The notes: generated by a model from the letters alone, not told the origin. Numbered from the stretch's first letter, positions 1-8,712 are shown. The stretch: 64,000 nt of DNA from an uncultured Bacteroidota bacterium (GCA_937901965.1 CALGSW010000006.1:105985-169984); one strand, 5' to 3'. A program made the numbers and translations.

Positions 1-1
1 G

Positions 2-160
2 ACATTTGTATTAAGAATTGATGTTGATACCATGAAGGCAATTGAAAAATGGGCTGCAGATGAATTTCGTAGTATAAATGGTCAGTTGGAGTGGATAATC
101 AGTAAAAGCCTGAAGGATGCAGGAAGACTAAAAAAGGGTGGGGTAAAGCGGGAGGATTAG
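2..160 (+). CDS. Arc-like ribbon-helix-helix protein, C-terminal part only
   Basis: Reading from base 2 gives 52 codons open to the window edge and a TAG stop at 158-160. The visible part begins TFVLRIDVDTMKAIEKWAAD and continues with a short amphipathic helix and a basic tail rich in Lys and Gly. The pattern beta strand (FVLRID), helix, then SINGQLEWIISKSL resembles the Arc-type ribbon-helix-helix DNA-binding fold. In Bacteroidota such small proteins often sit next to SPFH-domain genes, but the upstream neighbour is outside the window. The start codon and full length cannot be seen. The family call is inference from pattern. Confidence 0.6.
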   Translation, partial: TFVLRIDVDTMKAIEKWAADEFRSINGQLEWIISKSLKDAGRLKKGGVKRED

Positions 161-177
161 AGATTGAGCTTCACAAG

Positions 178-1815
178 CTATGATTTTAATTCTATCTCTC
201 TAAGATGCTCCATCCTTTTCTTTTCAAGGAAGCCCTGAATTGTTTCAAGGTGCTCTTTAATTTGTCCGTTGCCAAATTCATAGACCTTAGAAACCAGTCC
301 GTCAAGGAAATCTCTGTCGTGTGAGACAACAATAAGGGTGCCGTCAAATGCCATAAGGGCTTGCTTGAGAATGTCTTTGGTCCGGAGGTCCAGATGGTTT
401 GTTGGCTCGTCAAGAATTAGAAGATTAACAGGCTCCAGCAGGAGTTTAATCATTGCAAGGCGGGTTCTCTCACCACCTGAAAGGACTTTAACCTTCTTGT
501 CAATATCATCTCTGCCGAACATAAATGCACCCAGAAGGTCTCTTATTTTTGAGCGGATATCTCCCACGGCTATATCGTCAATTGTCTGGAAAACTGTTAG
601 GTTTTCATCAAGAAGCGAGGCCTGATTCTGAGCAAAGTACCCAATCTGAACATTGTGTCCCAGTGTGAGTTTCCCGTCATGATCAATCTCTTTCATTATA
701 CACTTTACAAGAGTAGATTTTCCCTCACCGTTTCTGCCTACGAATGCTACTTTATCACCCCTGTCAATTGTAAGAGAGGCATTTGAAAATATTCTCTTGT
801 GCTCATAGCTCTTTCCAACGCTATCCATAATAACAGGAAAGTTGCCGCTACGCGGAGATGGTGGAAATTTCAGTTTCAATGCAGATGTGTCAATTTCATC
901 AACCTCTACAAGTTCCAGTTTATCAAGCATCTTTACCCTTGACTGTACCTGAAGCGTCTTTGAATATGTACCCTTAAATCTCTCTATAAACTCCTTTGTC
1001 TCCGCAATCATCTTCTGCTGATCCTCATACTGCCTCTGCTGCTGCTCTCTTCTCTCTTTACGAAGTTCAAGATAGTGGGAGTAGTTAACCTTATAGTCGT
1101 ATATTCTTCCCATTGTGAGCTCAATGGTTCTGTTTGTGACATTGTCAACAAATGATTTATCATGTGAGATAAGCACAACCGCCTTTGCCTGATTAACCAG
1201 GAACTCCTCAAGCCAGATAATTGACTCCATATCCAGGTGGTTTGTGGGCTCATCAAGAAGGATAACATCGGGCTTACGCAAAAGAATCTTTGCCAGCTCA
1301 ATCCGCATTCTCCATCCGCCGCTTAGCTCAGATGTCTGTCTTGTGAACTCCTCCCTTTTAAAACCAAGACCCAGCAGAACCTTCTCTACATCCTCTTCGA
1401 AATGAGTTATATCAACTGCATAGTACTTCTCGCTCAGCGCAGAAAGGTCCTCAATCAGTTTATAGTAATCCTCAGATTCATAATCGGTTCTCTCCTCAAG
1501 CTGTTTATTATAATCAGCTATTTGAGCCTCTATTTCGTGAAGATGGCTGAAGGCCTGAGAGGCCTCCTCAAAAACAGTCCGGCCATCCTCAGTCATCAAA
1601 TGCTGAGGCAGATATGCGATAAGCGAATCTTTGGGAGCGGAAATGACCCCTTTTGAAGGATTCCTCTCCCCGGCAAGAATCTTAAGCAGTGTAGATTTAC
1701 CTGCACCATTCTTACCCATTAGGGCTATCCTGTCATTATCGTTTATTACAAACGAAATGTTTTCAAATAACACTGTACCACCAAACTCAACACTCAATCC
1801 GTCACAAGAGACCAT
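178..1815 (-). CDS. ABC-F family ATPase (translation factor type)
   Basis: A 545-residue soluble protein with two ABC ATPase domains and no membrane segments, the ABC-F layout. Domain 1 has Walker A GKNGAGKST at about residues 34-42, signature LSGGWRMR near 165 and Walker B DVILLDEPTNHLD; domain 2 has GRNGEGKST near 360, LSGGERTR and LLILDEPTNHLD. Between them is a charged helical linker (roughly 240-310) rich in Glu, Gln and Arg, the P-site tRNA interaction motif region in this family. ABC-F proteins bind the ribosomal E site and act on stalled or antibiotic-blocked ribosomes. Nothing nearby suggests resistance, so a housekeeping role like EttA/Uup is likelier. It is divergent from the peptidase gene. 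Confidence 0.93.
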   Translation of the reverse strand: MVSCDGLSVEFGGTVLFENISFVINDNDRIALMGKNGAGKSTLLKILAGERNPSKGVISAPKDSLIAYLPQHLMTEDGRTVFEEASQAFSHLHEIEAQIADYNKQLEERTDYESEDYYKLIEDLSALSEKYYAVDITHFEEDVEKVLLGLGFKREEFTRQTSELSGGWRMRIELAKILLRKPDVILLDEPTNHLDMESIIWLEEFLVNQAKAVVLISHDKSFVDNVTNRTIELTMGRIYDYKVNYSHYLELRKERREQQQRQYEDQQKMIAETKEFIERFKGTYSKTLQVQSRVKMLDKLELVEVDEIDTSALKLKFPPSPRSGNFPVIMDSVGKSYEHKRIFSNASLTIDRGDKVAFVGRNGEGKSTLVKCIMKEIDHDGKLTLGHNVQIGYFAQNQASLLDENLTVFQTIDDIAVGDIRSKIRDLLGAFMFGRDDIDKKVKVLSGGERTRLAMIKLLLEPVNLLILDEPTNHLDLRTKDILKQALMAFDGTLIVVSHDRDFLDGLVSKVYEFGNGQIKEHLETIQGFLEKKRMEHLREIELKS

Positions 1816-1838
1816 TATACTTCATTTATTTTTGAGGT

Positions 1839-1847
1839 GCAAAGATA
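1839..1847 (-). promoter_or_regulatory. Bacteroidota -7 promoter element for the ABC-F gene
   Basis: On the minus strand this reads TATCTTTGC, an exact fit to TAnnTTTGC, 24 bases upstream of the ABC-F ATG. It lies back to back with the peptidase promoter. Confidence 0.6.
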
Positions 1848-1852
1848 TTGTG

Positions 1853-1860
1853 TAATTTTG
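1853..1860 (+). promoter_or_regulatory. Bacteroidota -7 promoter element for the S9 peptidase
   Basis: TAATTTTG fits TAnnTTTG and ends 20 bases before the peptidase ATG at 1880. The two divergent elements share a 30-bp spacer region. Confidence 0.5.
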
Positions 1861-1879
1861 GGAAAACCCATTTTCAACT

Positions 1880-3937
1880 ATGAAAACAAAATTTTCACTC
1901 GTTCTTCTGGCTCTGTTTATATGTGTATTGCAACTTAATGGTCATAATTTTAATACTGAATACAAAAAGCTGGATTCGCTTCCAAATATTTCCAGATTGG
2001 TCCATAATGTTGCCATTGCACCTAAATGGATTGACAGTTTGAACTTTACATTTGAAATTAGAGAGAAAGATGGACTGAAAAAGTACAAAGTCAATGTACT
2101 TAATAAATCTAAAGAGCTGGTTACTGAAGAACTATATTCTCCAAAACAACCTATAGCAACAGAGAGAAGAGTCACTAAGATAGAGCCATCAAAACTGGTC
2201 CCATCTCCGGATGGTAAAAAGGATGCATTTATAAGAGACTACAACATCTGGCTTAAAATTGATCAGAAAGATATTCAGCTAAGTTTTGACGGGACAGAAA
2301 ATCTTTTCTATTCACAAATTACATGGTCGCCCGATTCAAAAAAGATAGCAGCAATTCAGACCCTAGAAGCAGAGAGACATAAGATACCATTGCTTGAATC
2401 ATCACCCGAAGATCAAATACAGCCAAAACTGCAGTGGAGAGATTATTATAAACCGGGAGACATAATTCCGGTAAATCGTCCGGCCCTTTTTAACATTGAC
2501 CGAATAGTTAATGGTGATAAAGGCTATAATACAAGGATTGAAATTGATATTAAAAATTTCTCAAACCCATATCAGCTTTTTTTTAGAAAATGGTCAGATG
2601 ACTCCAGGTGGTTCAGCTTTGACTATAATGAAAGAGGACATCAGGCATATCAGATTGTGAATGTAAATGCAGAAAACGGAAAGACAAATGTAGTGGTAGA
2701 CGAGCGATTTGAGACGTTTGTCCATTACGGCCGGAATTTTATTTACTATACAAAGGATGGTAAGAGCCTCATATGGTCTTCTGAGAGAGACGGGTGGAGG
2801 CATCTTTATCTTATTGATGCTGTAAATGGTGTGGTTAAGAAGCAATTGACCAAGGGAGAGTGGGTTGTAAGAGAGGTTATTGATGTAAATGAGGCTAAGA
2901 ATTATATAATATTTGCCGCAAACGGAAAAAACGGTGGAGAGGATCCGTATAATCTTCACTATTACAGGATGAAGCTGGATGGAAGCGATTTAAAAGATTT
3001 GACCCCTGAATATGCAAACCACAGGGTGAACTTCTCCCCTGATAAAAGTTATTTTACAGACATGTATTCCCGTCCTGATCTTGAGCCGGTCTCTGTTGTT
3101 CGTTCGGCAAAGGATGGGTCGGTTTTAATGGAGCTGGGCAAGGCCGATATATCGGAATTGCAAAAGTTTGGATGGAGCAGGCCGGAGGTCTTCAGTGCAA
3201 AGGGAAGAGATGGTAAAACTGATATTTGGGGAACAATTTACCGCCCTTCAAACTACAATCCGGAAAAGAGATACCCTGTAGTGGAGTACATATATGCAGG
3301 GCCTCACGACGCTCATGTTACAAAGGATTTCGCTGCATACATGAGATTCTCAAAGCTTGTTGAGATGGGCTTTATTGTGGTTACAATTGACGGAATGGGA
3401 ACAGCAAACAGATCTAAAGCATTCCATGATATTTGCTGGAGAGATTTAAAAGATGGTGGCTTCCCTGACAGGATTCTCTGGATGAAGGCTGCATCGGCAA
3501 AATACCCATCTATGGACATTGGCAGGGGTGTTGGGATATACGGATATTCGGCCGGTGGACAGAATGCTATGTCCGCGCTTCTCTTCCATGGAGATTTTTA
3601 CAAGACAGCCGTCTCCCTGTGTGGTTGTCATGATAACAGAATGGACAAAATATGGTGGAATGAGCAGTGGATGGGATACCCTGTGGGACCATGGTACGGA
3701 GGGTCATCTAATGTAGATAATGCACACAAGCTAACCGGTAACCTGTTTTTGATTAATGGGGAGCTTGATGATAATGTTGACCCCGCATCCACTCTACAGG
3801 TAGTGAATGCACTTGTGAAAGCTGGGAAAGATTTTGAACAGCTTTATCTCCCCGGTCACGGACACTCACTGGGGTCTGATTATATTACCGGGAGAGTGTT
3901 TGAGTTCTTATACAGGAATATGGTTGCTGAGAATTAG
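1880..3937 (+). CDS. Secreted S9B dipeptidyl-peptidase IV-type serine peptidase
   Basis: 685 residues with an N-terminal signal peptide (about residues 1-20). Residues about 90-440 form the DPP-IV N-terminal beta-propeller and about 470-685 the alpha/beta-hydrolase domain. The catalytic triad is visible: Ser557 in GYSAGG, Asp630 in NGELDDNVD, and His662 in PGHGHSLG. The family cleaves dipeptides, often Xaa-Pro, from peptide N termini in the periplasm, feeding amino-acid fermentation in Bacteroidales. It is monocistronic, divergent from the ABC-F gene and followed by a structured repeat region. At 685 residues it is slightly short for the family (about 700-740), but all domains are present. 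The exact substrate preference is not readable. Confidence 0.92.
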   Translation: MKTKFSLVLLALFICVLQLNGHNFNTEYKKLDSLPNISRLVHNVAIAPKWIDSLNFTFEIREKDGLKKYKVNVLNKSKELVTEELYSPKQPIATERRVTKIEPSKLVPSPDGKKDAFIRDYNIWLKIDQKDIQLSFDGTENLFYSQITWSPDSKKIAAIQTLEAERHKIPLLESSPEDQIQPKLQWRDYYKPGDIIPVNRPALFNIDRIVNGDKGYNTRIEIDIKNFSNPYQLFFRKWSDDSRWFSFDYNERGHQAYQIVNVNAENGKTNVVVDERFETFVHYGRNFIYYTKDGKSLIWSSERDGWRHLYLIDAVNGVVKKQLTKGEWVVREVIDVNEAKNYIIFAANGKNGGEDPYNLHYYRMKLDGSDLKDLTPEYANHRVNFSPDKSYFTDMYSRPDLEPVSVVRSAKDGSVLMELGKADISELQKFGWSRPEVFSAKGRDGKTDIWGTIYRPSNYNPEKRYPVVEYIYAGPHDAHVTKDFAAYMRFSKLVEMGFIVVTIDGMGTANRSKAFHDICWRDLKDGGFPDRILWMKAASAKYPSMDIGRGVGIYGYSAGGQNAMSALLFHGDFYKTAVSLCGCHDNRMDKIWWNEQWMGYPVGPWYGGSSNVDNAHKLTGNLFLINGELDDNVDPASTLQVVNALVKAGKDFEQLYLPGHGHSLGSDYITGRVFEFLYRNMVAEN

Positions 3938-4066
3938 TTGAGTTTTGTTTTATGTATATTCGCCCGATTTAATGTTTAATACATATAAATCCTCGCAAGG
4001 CGATGTGTATGCGCAAATCTCCGCAGTTCAAGCTGCACCCGCACGGCTGTAACACTCAGATCTTCC

Positions 4067-4154
4067 CCAGTCAACCGCAGCCCCTCCGGAACGATTCCTC
4101 CTCGCCGGCTTTGCCGTCTGCGGCGGGGGTTCCGTTGTGTTTGCGGTTGACTGG
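4067..4154 (-). repeat. 46-nt palindromic core repeat, copy A (core 4088-4133) with private arms
   Basis: The core lies on the minus strand. Its end stems are GGAAC and GTTCC instead of the usual GGAGT/ACTCC, so both sides have changed together. The apex insert is acggcaaagccgg, itself a small hairpin. It is enclosed by arms CCAGTCAACCGCA (4067-4079) and the exact complement at 4142-4154, which are not found around other copies. It lies between two convergent genes. Confidence 0.75.
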
Positions 4155-4288
4155 CAAGAATTACTGCATGCCCTTTCACATAGTAGTCCGCATAACTGAA
4201 GGAGTCTCCGCCGCAGCGAACGAAGAGAGCGAGGAGGAAAAACTCCGGAAGTTATGCGGACTACTATGTGAATGCAGAAGATTGCCAG
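4151..4288 (+). repeat. 46-nt palindromic core repeat, copy B (core 4201-4246) with long private arms
   Basis: The core has the standard halves GGAGTCTCCGCCGCAG and CGAGGAGGAAAAACTCC around a 13-nt insert. The flanking arms 4175-4197 and 4250-4272 are perfect 23-bp complements (TTCACATAGTAGTCCGCATA plus ACT), and weaker complementarity extends to about 4151 and 4288. Its left end overlaps the right arm of copy A. Confidence 0.8.
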
Positions 4289-4293
4289 ATCTA

Positions 4294-4387
4294 AACTGAA
4301 GGAGTCTCCGCCGCAGAGAACGAAGAGAGCGAGGAGGAAAAACTCCGGAAGTTATGCGGATACTCTGTGAATGCAGAAGATTGCCAG
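4294..4387 (+). repeat. Direct tandem duplicate of copy B (copy C, core 4301-4346)
   Basis: Bases 4294-4387 repeat 4194-4288 with a 100-bp period and only a few differences (for example TACTCTGTG for CTACTATGTG). The left arm was not duplicated, so copy C has the core and the right arm only. Confidence 0.8.
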
Positions 4388-4419
4388 CAAGCATTAAGCT
4401 GGATTGAGCGTGAAAAACT

Positions 4420-5634
4420 TTAATTTAGTTGTCCAGCTATATAACCGGTGGTCCAGGCAGCCTGGAGATTATACCCTCCGGTTATTGCATCTATGTCAAG
4501 AACCTCACCTGCGAAGTAGAGATTGGGGATTAGCTTGCTCTCCATAGTGTTCATGTTTACACTGTCCAGACTTACTCCTCCGCATGTTACAAACTCCTCG
4601 CGGAAAATTGCTTTGCCTTTGACAGAATATTCGTCGTTCGTAAGGGCGTTTACAATTCTATTAATCCCCTTTTTACCTATCTCTGCCCACCTCTTATCTG
4701 AAGAGAATCCACACCTCTCAACCAGAAAAATCCATAATCTTACAGGGAGTGAAAATGGCCTCACAGATGTGACCATTTTTCCGGAGTGATTTATTGCCAT
4801 TCTGTTTATCTCTGCCGATACAATATCATTGTTCGTCTCATTTACCCAGTTTATGCCTATTTTAAAATTGTAGTCTCGCTCTTTTAAAATTCTGGCACCG
4901 TATGAGGACAATTTTAAAATCGCCGGACCACTCATGCCCCAGTGAGTTATCAGCAATGGGCCATCAGCCTTTAACTTTGTCCCCGGCAGAGAGACAACTA
5001 CATTTTCCACTACTACACCCATAAGGCTCCTGACAGGGTCGGCAGGAATATTAAAGGAGAAGAGCGATGGGACAGGTTCTGATATTTTATGGCCGCACTC
5101 CTCCAGCCATCTGAGCCCCTCCCGTTTGGGAGAGCCTCCTGTTGTGACAATGACTTTATCAAACTGTAAGGCAGCTCTCTTTTCGTCTGTAAAATCAATC
5201 TCAATACAACTATCGCACCTCTTGAGTGACCTGACTCCTGATCCTGTCTTTATCTGAATGTTCAAGCTCCCGGTTTGACTTATCAGGCAGTCAATAATAC
5301 TCTGAGAATTTTGTGAGCGGGGAAAAACACAATTATCCTCCTGAATAACAAGTGGCACACCTCTGCTCTCAAACCAATCTATTGTGTGGTGATTATTAAA
5401 GAGCCCGAACAGTTTTTTTAACTCCCGGCCACCTCTGGGATAGGCTTTACATAGCTCTTCAATTGATTCGCATCCGTTAGTCAGATTGCATCTTCCTCCA
5501 CCGGAGATCTTGACTTTAGAGAGCAATTGCTGTGACTTTTCAAAAATTGTCACGTCAGAGTCAGGAAACCTCTCTTTTGCAGTAATTGCTGCAAAAAAAC
5601 CAGCTGCTCCGCCTCCAATAATTGCTGTTTTCAT
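4420..5634 (-). CDS. HI0933/BaiN-family FAD-dependent oxidoreductase
   Basis: 404 residues starting with a Rossmann FAD-binding loop (IIGGGAAGFFAAI, residues 4-16) and the family motif SGGGRCNLTNG near residue 45. The C-terminal GYNLQAAWTTGYIAG closes the FAD site. Members of this group (YhiN, BaiN) are soluble flavoproteins; BaiN from gut Clostridium takes part in bile-acid 7-dehydroxylation, but most Bacteroidota members have unknown substrates. Length matches the family (390-410). It stands alone, divergent from the acyltransferase. A -7 element ends a few bases before the ATG, suggesting a leaderless or very short-leader mRNA. Confidence 0.87.
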   Translation of the reverse strand: MKTAIIGGGAAGFFAAITAKERFPDSDVTIFEKSQQLLSKVKISGGGRCNLTNGCESIEELCKAYPRGGRELKKLFGLFNNHHTIDWFESRGVPLVIQEDNCVFPRSQNSQSIIDCLISQTGSLNIQIKTGSGVRSLKRCDSCIEIDFTDEKRAALQFDKVIVTTGGSPKREGLRWLEECGHKISEPVPSLFSFNIPADPVRSLMGVVVENVVVSLPGTKLKADGPLLITHWGMSGPAILKLSSYGARILKERDYNFKIGINWVNETNNDIVSAEINRMAINHSGKMVTSVRPFSLPVRLWIFLVERCGFSSDKRWAEIGKKGINRIVNALTNDEYSVKGKAIFREEFVTCGGVSLDSVNMNTMESKLIPNLYFAGEVLDIDAITGGYNLQAAWTTGYIAGQLN

Positions 5635-5637
5635 TTG

Positions 5638-5646
5638 GCAAAGTTA
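5638..5646 (-). promoter_or_regulatory. -7 promoter element for the BaiN-like gene
   Basis: Minus strand TAACTTTGC (fits TAnnTTTGC), three bases upstream of the ATG. The expected start of transcription falls at or beside the initiator ATG. Confidence 0.55.
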
Positions 5647-5679
5647 ATTAAGAATAGGCGAACCATAAGATTTTTGAGC

Positions 5680-5688
5680 TATTTTTGC
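5680..5688 (+). promoter_or_regulatory. -7 promoter element for the acyltransferase
   Basis: TATTTTTGC (fits TAnnTTTGC) ends four bases before the ATG at 5693, again implying a nearly leaderless transcript. Confidence 0.55.
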
Positions 5689-5692
5689 AGAT

Positions 5693-6838
5693 ATGAGTAA
5701 AATCTCAGCTTCAGCATTTGCAGACACAAAGCCACATTACAATATTCTCGACGGATTCAGGGGAGTGGCGGCTCTTACGGTTGTTTGGTTTCATATTTTT
5801 GAGGCATTTGCAACTAGTCACATTGATCAGAGAATTAACCACGGATACCTTGCGGTTGACTTCTTCTTTATTCTTTCCGGATTTGTTATGGGGTATGCCT
5901 ATGATGACCGGTGGAAGAAAATGGGGATAAAGGAGTTTTTTACCAGGAGAATCATCAGACTGCATCCGATGGTAGTAATGGGCGCGCTGATAGGGGCTGC
6001 CATGTTCTACACTCAGGGGTGTTCTGTATGGGATGTGACAAAGATATCGGTTGGGATGTTAATAATTGCAACTGTTCTGAATGCTTTCATGATTCCTGCA
6101 ACTACGGGCTCAGAAATCAGAGGAGTGGGGGAGATGTATCCGCTTAACGGCCCCACATGGTCACTCTTTTTTGAGTATATAGGTAACATCCTTTATGTAA
6201 TATTTATAAGAAGACTCCCAACTAAAGCACTCTCTGTACTTGTAGCTGCAGCCGGAGCAGGACTTGCCGTCTTTGCCATCTGGGGACCTTATGGTGACAT
6301 CTGCGTTGGTTACTCAATGACCGGAGATAATATTCTTGGCGGTTCACTCCGTCTGCTTTTTGCCTTCTCGGCCGGACTACTTATGTCAAGAGTATTTAAG
6401 CCCATGAAAGGGGGTATTTTTAAATGCGCATTCTGGATAGGTGCTGTGGCTATTGTTGTCCTGTCTGCTGTACCGAGGATTGGAGGGGCTGAAAACCTAT
6501 GGATGAACGGACTATACGACACATTCTGTTTTGCGATAGCTTTTCCTCTGCTGGTCTACATAGGTGCATCGGGAGAGATAAAAGGTAAATTCACAACCCG
6601 TTTGAACAAGTTTCTTGGGGATATATCATATCCTCTCTATATGGTTCACTATCCCTTTATCTACCTTTACTATGCCTGGGTCAAGAATGAGAACCTGACA
6701 TTTGAGGAGTCGCTTCCGGGTGCTCTTGCTCTCTTCTTTGGATCTATTGCACTGGCTTACGTATGCCTTAAATTGTACGATGAACCTGTGAGAAAGTGGT
6801 TGACAAAAAGGTTCTTACCCCAGAGTAAGAAAAAATAA
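5693..6838 (+). CDS. Membrane acyltransferase, family 3 (OafA/WecH type)
   Basis: 381 residues with about ten hydrophobic segments. The N-terminal LDGFRGVAALTVVWFH (residues about 19-34) carries the family Arg and catalytic His, and GYLAVDFFFILSGFVMGYAY (about 51-70) is the second signature. Proteins of this family move acetyl or other acyl groups onto sugars of surface polysaccharides, O-antigen or lipids at the inner membrane. No polysaccharide genes are adjacent, so the acceptor is unknown. The 3' end lies against the broken LysR/transporter remnant on the other strand. Confidence 0.88.
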   Translation: MSKISASAFADTKPHYNILDGFRGVAALTVVWFHIFEAFATSHIDQRINHGYLAVDFFFILSGFVMGYAYDDRWKKMGIKEFFTRRIIRLHPMVVMGALIGAAMFYTQGCSVWDVTKISVGMLIIATVLNAFMIPATTGSEIRGVGEMYPLNGPTWSLFFEYIGNILYVIFIRRLPTKALSVLVAAAGAGLAVFAIWGPYGDICVGYSMTGDNILGGSLRLLFAFSAGLLMSRVFKPMKGGIFKCAFWIGAVAIVVLSAVPRIGGAENLWMNGLYDTFCFAIAFPLLVYIGASGEIKGKFTTRLNKFLGDISYPLYMVHYPFIYLYYAWVKNENLTFEESLPGALALFFGSIALAYVCLKLYDEPVRKWLTKRFLPQSKKK

Positions 6839-6889
6839 CGACCCCATAGCTATTATTGCCCAGAGTGTTATCCCCAAAGCAAAACTATT
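6815..6889 (-). pseudogene. C-terminal remnant of a YeiH/UPF0324-like membrane protein
   Basis: The minus strand, in a different frame from the LysR ORF, reads NSFALGITLWAIIAMGSLFF followed by four residues and a stop. This looks like the final transmembrane helix of a YeiH-type (UPF0324) transporter, whose genes commonly neighbour LysR regulators. It overlaps the last bases of the LysR ORF and of the acyltransferase. The match is short, so the family call is tentative. Confidence 0.35.
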
Positions 6890-7455
6890 GGGATTTTTAT
6901 CAAATCCTCTTTACTAATTGTGTTCTGCTTAGCATAAACACTATCTTTTCCTGCCACAACAATTAACTCATCTTCAAGAAAGTCTCTGTAACTAATACCG
7001 GGCTGAGATGTAATATTCTCAACTAATGCAATGTCAATAATATTTTCCTCCAGTTGCCTCTCCATTTCAAAGGAGTTGCCGTTTATCAGATAGATACTTA
7101 TTTGTGGGTAACGTTTGTGGAAAGAGGCTATGATTTTAGGTATAACGTACTGCGAAATAGTAGAACTTGCTCCTATCCTGAACTCACCGGAGACACTGTT
7201 ATGCATTTGACTGATTTCAAACTCAAGAGCTCTGTAAAGTTGTGCGATCTCTTTATATGAGTTGTATACCTTCTCTCCGGCTTTGGTTAAATATATTTTG
7301 TTGCCTTTTCTTTCAAACAGGCTCACTTTGTATCTCTCTTCAAGCTCTCTTATGTGCCTTGTGATAGCGGGCTGAGTAATATTAAGCTCATTTGCCGCCT
7401 TTGAAAAGCTCAGCTTTTCCGCTACTGAAATAAAAACCCTGTCTCTGTAATCCAT
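6868..7455 (-). pseudogene. LysR-family regulator, truncated after about 190 residues
   Basis: The 195-residue ORF begins with a normal LysR winged-helix (residues 1-60: KAANELNITQPAITRHIRELE) and the first half of the periplasmic-binding-like effector domain, of CysB/YeiE type. Full members have about 290-300 residues. The reading ends DLIKIPIVLLWG, just where the family normally continues with a REKGSGT-type motif, and downstream DNA encodes what looks like the end of a transporter. The simplest reading is a deletion that joined lysR to the 3' end of its neighbour. DNA binding may survive, but effector sensing is probably lost. An exact -7 element is not obvious. Confidence 0.7.
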
Positions 7456-7473
7456 GGCAAATAAATATAATGT

Positions 7474-8013
7474 TCAAAGGTATTCACCTTTCAGCAAACT
7501 ATAAACACAAAGATCAGTGAAAGTGCCACCTGTAAGTAGCTCTCCGTCCCGTTCAATCCCCTCCGGCTTAAATCCGATCCTCTCAGGGATTGCAATACTG
7601 GACGAATTTCCAACTGCACATTTTATCTGAATCCTGTTTATGTTCAATTCTCTGAAGGCAAATTCACAAAGTCTCTTTACCGATTTTGTCATCACCCCCC
7701 GGCCCTGATACTCCCCGGACAGCCAATATCCAATCTCGGTTTTCCTGTTAGTTCTGTCTGTATCCTTAAAACCAATCAGTCCTGCCAGGCTACCATCTAT
7801 CCGTATGGTGAATGTGTACTCCATTATCTCCTCCGGGAGATCAATTATAGAATTGACAAATACCTGTGTGTCTGAGACAGATTTAGTATGCTCAACAAAC
7901 GGAAGCCACCTGCCCAGGTATTCTCTTTGGGAGTCAATAGCAGTGAATAAATCAATAGCATCCTCTTTTTTTAATTGTCTAAGAATTACGTGATTGTCTA
8001 TTTTAAATTCCAT
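7474..8013 (-). CDS. GNAT acetyltransferase, RimJ/RimL type
   Basis: 179 residues. The opening HVILRQLKKEDAIDLFTAID and the acetyl-CoA loop region IGYWLSGEYQGRGVMTKSVK (about residues 95-114), followed by LNINRIQIKCAVGNSSSIAI, match the Acetyltransf_3 group that includes ribosomal-protein N-acetyltransferases RimJ/RimL and the B. subtilis YdaF type. Its acceptor is unknown. The gene ends 18 bases before the LysR remnant start, and the lipoprotein gene stops three bases upstream of its own start codon, so both may form one minus-strand transcript. Confidence 0.85.
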   Translation of the reverse strand: MEFKIDNHVILRQLKKEDAIDLFTAIDSQREYLGRWLPFVEHTKSVSDTQVFVNSIIDLPEEIMEYTFTIRIDGSLAGLIGFKDTDRTNRKTEIGYWLSGEYQGRGVMTKSVKRLCEFAFRELNINRIQIKCAVGNSSSIAIPERIGFKPEGIERDGELLTGGTFTDLCVYSLLKGEYL

Positions 8014-8016
8014 TGT

Positions 8017-8538
8017 CTATCTTAACTTATTGTCATTTCTAAAAATGTCAATAATCCGTTTGTCATTACGTTTATCAGGTATTACAACTCCAGGGAAGAG
8101 TCCCGGGTAGCCTAACCTTATGGTCAATTCTTTAGTGTAGATTGCTGCAAAAGGGTCAGCTACAATCCAGTCACAGCTTGCTGAGGAGTAGCTGGGCCAT
8201 AAGTATCCGGAGTACACTATCTCTTTATCCGCTGTTATGACAAACGGAACTCCGTGAACAGAATGTTTCATGTTTTCAATTCTGATTGCCGCAGCATCTG
8301 ACAGACCAAATGCACACTTCTGCTGATCATAATAGAGAAAATCGTCGTAACTTATGAGAGGGTAATTTTCTGTTTTTACAGTGTTCTCAACTATCATGTA
8401 AGTATTTTCGCCAGACTTATATGATTCCAGAAGGTACAACTCAACCTTACCTTCAGAACTGCCGGATATTTTTGAACATCCGCTTAATATCAAACAAGAT
8501 AGAGTGATAACTGAAGCTAAAATTCGTTTTTTATTCAT
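8017..8538 (-). CDS. Hypothetical lipoprotein
   Basis: The start is set at the Met giving MNKKRILASVITLSCLILSG followed by Cys, a clear type II signal with lipobox LSGC; a longer upstream start would add residues before the signal and is unlikely. The mature protein is about 150 residues, mixed alpha/beta, with no motif I recognise. Internal text such as CDWIVADPFAAIYTKELTIR does not match a family I can name. It lies directly upstream of the acetyltransferase on the same strand and divergent from susC. Confidence 0.65.
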   Translation of the reverse strand: MNKKRILASVITLSCLILSGCSKISGSSEGKVELYLLESYKSGENTYMIVENTVKTENYPLISYDDFLYYDQQKCAFGLSDAAAIRIENMKHSVHGVPFVITADKEIVYSGYLWPSYSSASCDWIVADPFAAIYTKELTIRLGYPGLFPGVVIPDKRNDKRIIDIFRNDNKLR

Positions 8539-8657
8539 TTTATCGTCTTTTGCCGAAAGATACAAAAACTGCAATAAAGTTTTAATTAAAATTCATGTTC
8601 AACTTTATTTAAGTCGTATTCATCTTTTTTATTTTTTTTCAACAATTCGTCTTTTTT

Positions 8658-8665
8658 ACTTTTGG
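8658..8665 (+). promoter_or_regulatory. -7 promoter element for the SusC/SusD operon
   Basis: TACTTTTG fits TAnnTTTG, 47 bases upstream of the susC-like ATG, in a T-rich tract. No sigma/anti-sigma gene is adjacent. Confidence 0.4.
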
Positions 8666-8712
8666 TTAATTAGTATGACCAAACAAACTATTATTAACCA
8701 AAAAATTTCTAA

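Noticed and set aside
4003..4299. 98-codon frame in the repeat region
   Set aside because: Built from the palindromic repeats themselves; no protein pattern.
4151..4387. Possible CRISPR array
   Set aside because: Only two repeats, palindromic core with long arms and no spacers; cas genes absent.
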